Source of the DNA: Pseudomonas simiae
GTDB lineage: Bacteria; Pseudomonadota; Gammaproteobacteria; Pseudomonadales; Pseudomonadaceae
NCBI RefSeq assembly: GCF_900111895.1
Contig: NZ_FOKB01000007.1
Span: 248,001-312,000 of the forward strand
Direction: 5' to 3'
DNA length: 64,000 nt
Below are positions 63,078 to 64,000 of the stretch, one piece after another. Within the stretch, counting starts at the first letter, position 1. The number at the start of each line of letters is the position of its first letter. Made by a program: the position numbers and the translations under genes. Under the pieces are notes generated by a model. It ran no database searches. It saw only the letters and a list, made by a program, of their open reading frames with translations, and had not been told where the DNA came from.

Positions 63078-64000
63078 TTACTCGATGATTTTAGCTACAA
63101 CGCCAGCACCAACGGTACGGCCGCCTTCACGGATAGCGAAGCGCAGGCCGTCTTCCATAGCGATGGTTTTGATCAGGGTAACAGTCATTTGAATGTTATC
63201 GCCTGGCATTACCATTTCTACGCCTTCTGGCAATTCGCAGTTACCGGTCACGTCAGTAGTACGGAAGTAGAACTGTGGACGGTAGCCTTTGAAGAACGGA
63301 GTGTGACGACCGCCTTCTTCCTTGCTCAGAACGTAAACTTCTGCGGTGAACTTGGTGTGCGGCTTAACCGAACCTGGCTTAACCAGAACCTGGCCACGCT
63401 CAACGTCGTCACGCTTGGTACCACGCAGCAGAACGCCGCAGTTCTCGCCAGCACGACCTTCGTCGAGCAGTTTACGGAACATTTCAACACCGGTGCAGGT
63501 GGTGACGGTGGTGTCACGCAGACCAACGATTTCCAGTGGATCCTGAACGCGAACGATACCGCGCTCGATACGACCAGTCACAACAGTACCACGACCGGAG
63601 ATCGAGAATACGTCTTCGATTGGCATCAGGAACGGCTTGTCGGTCAGACGAACTGGCTCTGGGATGTAGGAATCCAGAGTTTCAACCAGCTTACGAACGG
63701 CAGTGGTGCCCATTTCGTTGTCGTCTTTGCCTTCCAGAGCCATACGAGCAGAACCGATGATGATCGGAGTGTCGTCGCCTGGGAAGTCGTAAGTGCTCAG
63801 CAGATCGCGCACTTCCATCTCAACCAGTTCCAGCAGCTCAGCGTCGTCTACCAGGTCAGCCTTGTTCAGGAAGACCACGATGTACGGAACGCCTACCTGA
63901 CGGGACAGCAGGATGTGCTCACGGGTTTGTGGCATCGGACCATCAGCGGCCGAGCAAACCAGGATAGCGCCGTCCATCTGGGCAGCACCAGTGATCATGT
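63078..64000 (-). CDS. tuf: Elongation factor Tu (5' end missing)
   Basis: EF-Tu brings aminoacyl-tRNA to the ribosome. The last 307 or so codons are in the window; the gene continues beyond its end. NKAD (G4) and the SAADGPMPQTREH region of the GTPase domain are visible, then domains II and III (GRGTVVTGRIERG, FRTTDVTGNCELPEG), ending GAGVVAKIIE. Pseudomonas usually has two tuf copies; this is the one next to rpsJ (tufA position). Confidence 0.97.
   Translation of the reverse strand, partial: MITGAAQMDGAILVCSAADGPMPQTREHILLSRQVGVPYIVVFLNKADLVDDAELLELVEMEVRDLLSTYDFPGDDTPIIIGSARMALEGKDDNEMGTTAVRKLVETLDSYIPEPVRLTDKPFLMPIEDVFSISGRGTVVTGRIERGIVRVQDPLEIVGLRDTTVTTCTGVEMFRKLLDEGRAGENCGVLLRGTKRDDVERGQVLVKPGSVKPHTKFTAEVYVLSKEEGGRHTPFFKGYRPQFYFRTTDVTGNCELPEGVEMVMPGDNIQMTVTLIKTIAMEDGLRFAIREGGRTVGAGVVAKIIE

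Noticed and set aside
1..64000. CRISPR array, tRNA or rRNA genes
   Set aside because: No regularly spaced repeats, cloverleaf-like segments or rRNA stretches were noticed; a tRNA scan was not possible.

Overview
The window looks like a chromosomal segment of a fluorescent Pseudomonas (P. fluorescens group). It is GC-rich, its proteins read like Pseudomonas orthologs throughout, the gene order follows runs I remember from P. aeruginosa, and it carries short palindromes of the REP/REPIN type (GTGGGAGCGGGCTTGCTCGC) known from that group. No database was consulted; names rest on motif and family recognition.

Region 1 (1-6,400): the tail of a DedA-like protein, a MtfA-type zinc peptidase, inorganic pyrophosphatase, an orphan LexA/CI-like repressor followed by a probable structured RNA of about 180 nt, a YcaC-type hydrolase, two small envelope proteins, then xseB-ispA. 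Region 2 (6,400-19,100): dxs, a BtuB-like TonB receptor and a cobalamin-binding protein, then riboflavin and thiamine functions on the minus strand (nrdR-ribD-ribE-ribBA-ribH-nusB-thiL, and ribA further on). A recent 250-bp tandem duplication has copied a REP arm and the 3' end of the cobalamin-binding gene. Region 3 (19,100-37,700): a lipoprotein/methyltransferase pair, YbbN, a zinc-starvation operon (histidine-rich protein, ABC ATPase, permease, DUF3299), OmpW/OprG, an epimerase-like SDR protein, a large MscS channel, a ybhP-clsB-ybhN lipid operon, an alpha/beta hydrolase with a DUF3182 protein, a GlxA-type regulator divergent from a cysteine hydrolase, trans-aconitate methyltransferase and an unknown membrane protein.

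Region 4 (37,700-41,900) is a small AT-richer accessory scar. It holds a remnant resembling the 5' part of a group II intron between two 18-bp direct repeats, a 2-TM presumed immunity protein, and the 3' part of a CdiA/filamentous-haemagglutinin gene whose reading frame runs without a stop into a broken tyrosine recombinase (two internal stops). This is the most unusual locus in the window: an orphan contact-dependent-inhibition toxin/immunity module beside a decayed integrase.

Region 5 (41,900-49,200): ssb, an MFS transporter, uvrA with an SOS-like box, a non-haem ferritin (FtnA type) and catalase. Region 6 (49,200-64,000): the ribosomal protein super-cluster on the minus strand, from tuf (cut by the window end) through the S10, spc and alpha operons to rplQ. 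It is divided by three terminator-like hairpins, each followed at once by a good sigma-70 promoter. No tRNA, rRNA or CRISPR array was seen.
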